Shown: positions 63,497 to 64,000 of the stretch, in pieces
Numbering within the stretch: position 1 is the stretch's first letter
How the letters are laid out: the number at the start of each line of letters is the position of its first letter
Assembly: GCF_003667315.2 (NCBI RefSeq)
Contig: NZ_RCTZ02000008.1
Coordinates: 124,001-188,000, forward strand
DNA from: Tropicibacter alexandrii
Lineage (GTDB): Bacteria > Pseudomonadota > Alphaproteobacteria > Rhodobacterales > Rhodobacteraceae
Reading direction: 5' to 3'
Length of the DNA: 64,000 nt
The notes under the pieces: model-generated
Told to the model about the DNA's origin: nothing
Databases searched by the model: none
Seen by the model: only the letters and a program-made list of their open reading frames with translations
Made by a program: the position numbers and the translations under genes

Positions 63497-63616
63497 GAAC
63501 CGCTCCTTATGTACCGACGGGCAGCTTAGGCGTGCATCCGCCCCGTCGGAAATGCATTTTCGTGCGCTCCGGGATCATGGCCCGTGATGGTACGACGAAA
63601 AAATCTTTAAAAATAC

Positions 63617-63644
63617 TGAACCAATCGGCGGCTTCATGCGTAGA
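63617..63644 (+). promoter_or_regulatory. Possible ECF-type promoter of rpoH
   Basis: TGAACC, 16 bases, CGTAGA, about 50 bases before the rpoH ATG. Group IV sigma factors of Rhodobacterales use TGATC/GGAAC-like and CGT-like boxes, and rpoH copies are often driven by them. Weak match, offered as a candidate. A CACCCC/GGGGTG hairpin (63655-63673) follows in the leader. Confidence 0.25.
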
Positions 63645-63696
63645 CCCTGTAAAGCACCCCCTGACGCGGGGTGTGCCACAAAACGGGGAGCTGCCA

Positions 63697-64000
63697 ATGG
63701 CACTTGATGCCTTTTCCGATCAGAGCCTGTCCCGCAAGGCGATGAAGGCCGAACTGCTCGATGCCGAGACCGAACTGGCCTTGGCCTATGCATGGCGCGA
63801 CGAGCGCGACGTGCAGGCCCTGCACCGATTGATCACCGCCTACATGCGGTTGGCGATCTCGATGGCGTCGAAGTTCCGCCGATACGGTGCCCCGATGAAC
63901 GACCTGATCCAAGAGGCGGGCTTGGGGCTGATGAAGGCCGCCGACAAATTCGACCCGGATCGCGGCGTGCGCTTTTCGACCTATGCCGTTTGGTGGATCA
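63697..64000 (+). CDS. rpoH: RNA polymerase sigma-32 factor, 5' part
   Basis: The first 101 residues of a sigma-70-family factor, cut by the window edge. MALDAFSDQSLSRKAMKAELLDAETELALAYAWRDE is the RpoH N-terminal region (1.2); NDLIQEAGLGLMKAADKFDPDRGVRFSTYAVWWI is region 2 that binds core polymerase and the -10 element. The short start and LDAETE pattern resemble the second RpoH of Rhodobacter. RBS GGGGAG. Confidence 0.9.
   Translation, partial: MALDAFSDQSLSRKAMKAELLDAETELALAYAWRDERDVQALHRLITAYMRLAISMASKFRRYGAPMNDLIQEAGLGLMKAADKFDPDRGVRFSTYAVWWI

Overview
The window comes from a GC-rich alphaproteobacterium, most likely Rhodobacterales (Rhodobacteraceae / Roseobacter group). The evidence is gene content and arrangement: a COQ9-family protein, a DUF2927 lipoprotein, aerobic hemF, a divergent hemC/hemE pair, lpoA-like//rsmI-yraN-gshB, a second-type rpoH at the right edge, a consensus CtrA box, and the CCCGGG- and GGGGGC-type hairpins common in this family. 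I saw no rRNA, tRNA, CRISPR array or prophage.

Layout. 1-8620: type I secretion locus with the 3' end of a large Ig-like repeat adhesin, a TolC-type lipoprotein, an ABC exporter, and an HlyD adaptor gene split by a complete 931-bp IS5-family (IS1031-type) insertion sequence with a 3-bp target duplication. 8792-10128: dtd and a sugar kinase. 10225-17469: an envelope module of zinc-ribbon, SPFH-GYF, DUF2927 lipoprotein, TelA and two XpaC-like proteins, each XpaC-like gene preceded by a tiny membrane-protein gene; a CZB zinc-binding gene sits on the opposite strand inside it. 17550-19519: rRNA pseudouridine synthases and tadA. 19520-25815: SRPBCC protein, secreted ClpP-like/PAN protein, hemF, an SDR lacking the catalytic Lys, an RsmC-like methyltransferase, clpS, a HAD hydrolase. 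26070-31457: D-Ala-D-Ala carboxypeptidase behind a CtrA box, DUF900 esterase, rpsU, COQ9, quinone oxidoreductase. 31496-34825: DUF2189 protein, hemC, hemE, a small repeat-motif protein. 34912-42192: DMT exporter, ABC-2 exporter operon ending in a SUFU-domain gene, YeeE/YedE, a cupin with a DMSP-lyase-like ligand pattern, an MFS transporter, prmA. 42292-46722: small proteins and ruvCAB. 46835-53920: trpS, a rhomboid relative lacking catalytic residues, an RTX protein, a phospholipase D-like protein, murJ, two tandem paralogous small proteins. 53917-64000: glnD, LpoA-like lipoprotein, rsmI-yraN-gshB-hydrolase, comM-like ATPase, a GST with a Cys-rich tail, and the start of rpoH.

How it fits together. 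Most of the window is ordinary core genome for translation, haem, wall synthesis, nitrogen sensing and recombination. The accessory interest lies in four places: the IS-inactivated adhesin secretion system, which leaves a giant adhesin without its periplasmic adaptor while a second type I substrate (RTX protein) lies elsewhere; the TelA/XpaC/SPFH/zinc-ribbon module, which merges gene pairs known separately in Bacillus; three exact copies of a 26-bp perfect palindrome at gene ends, one between ruvA and ruvB; and several proteins whose folds are recognisable but whose catalytic residues are missing.
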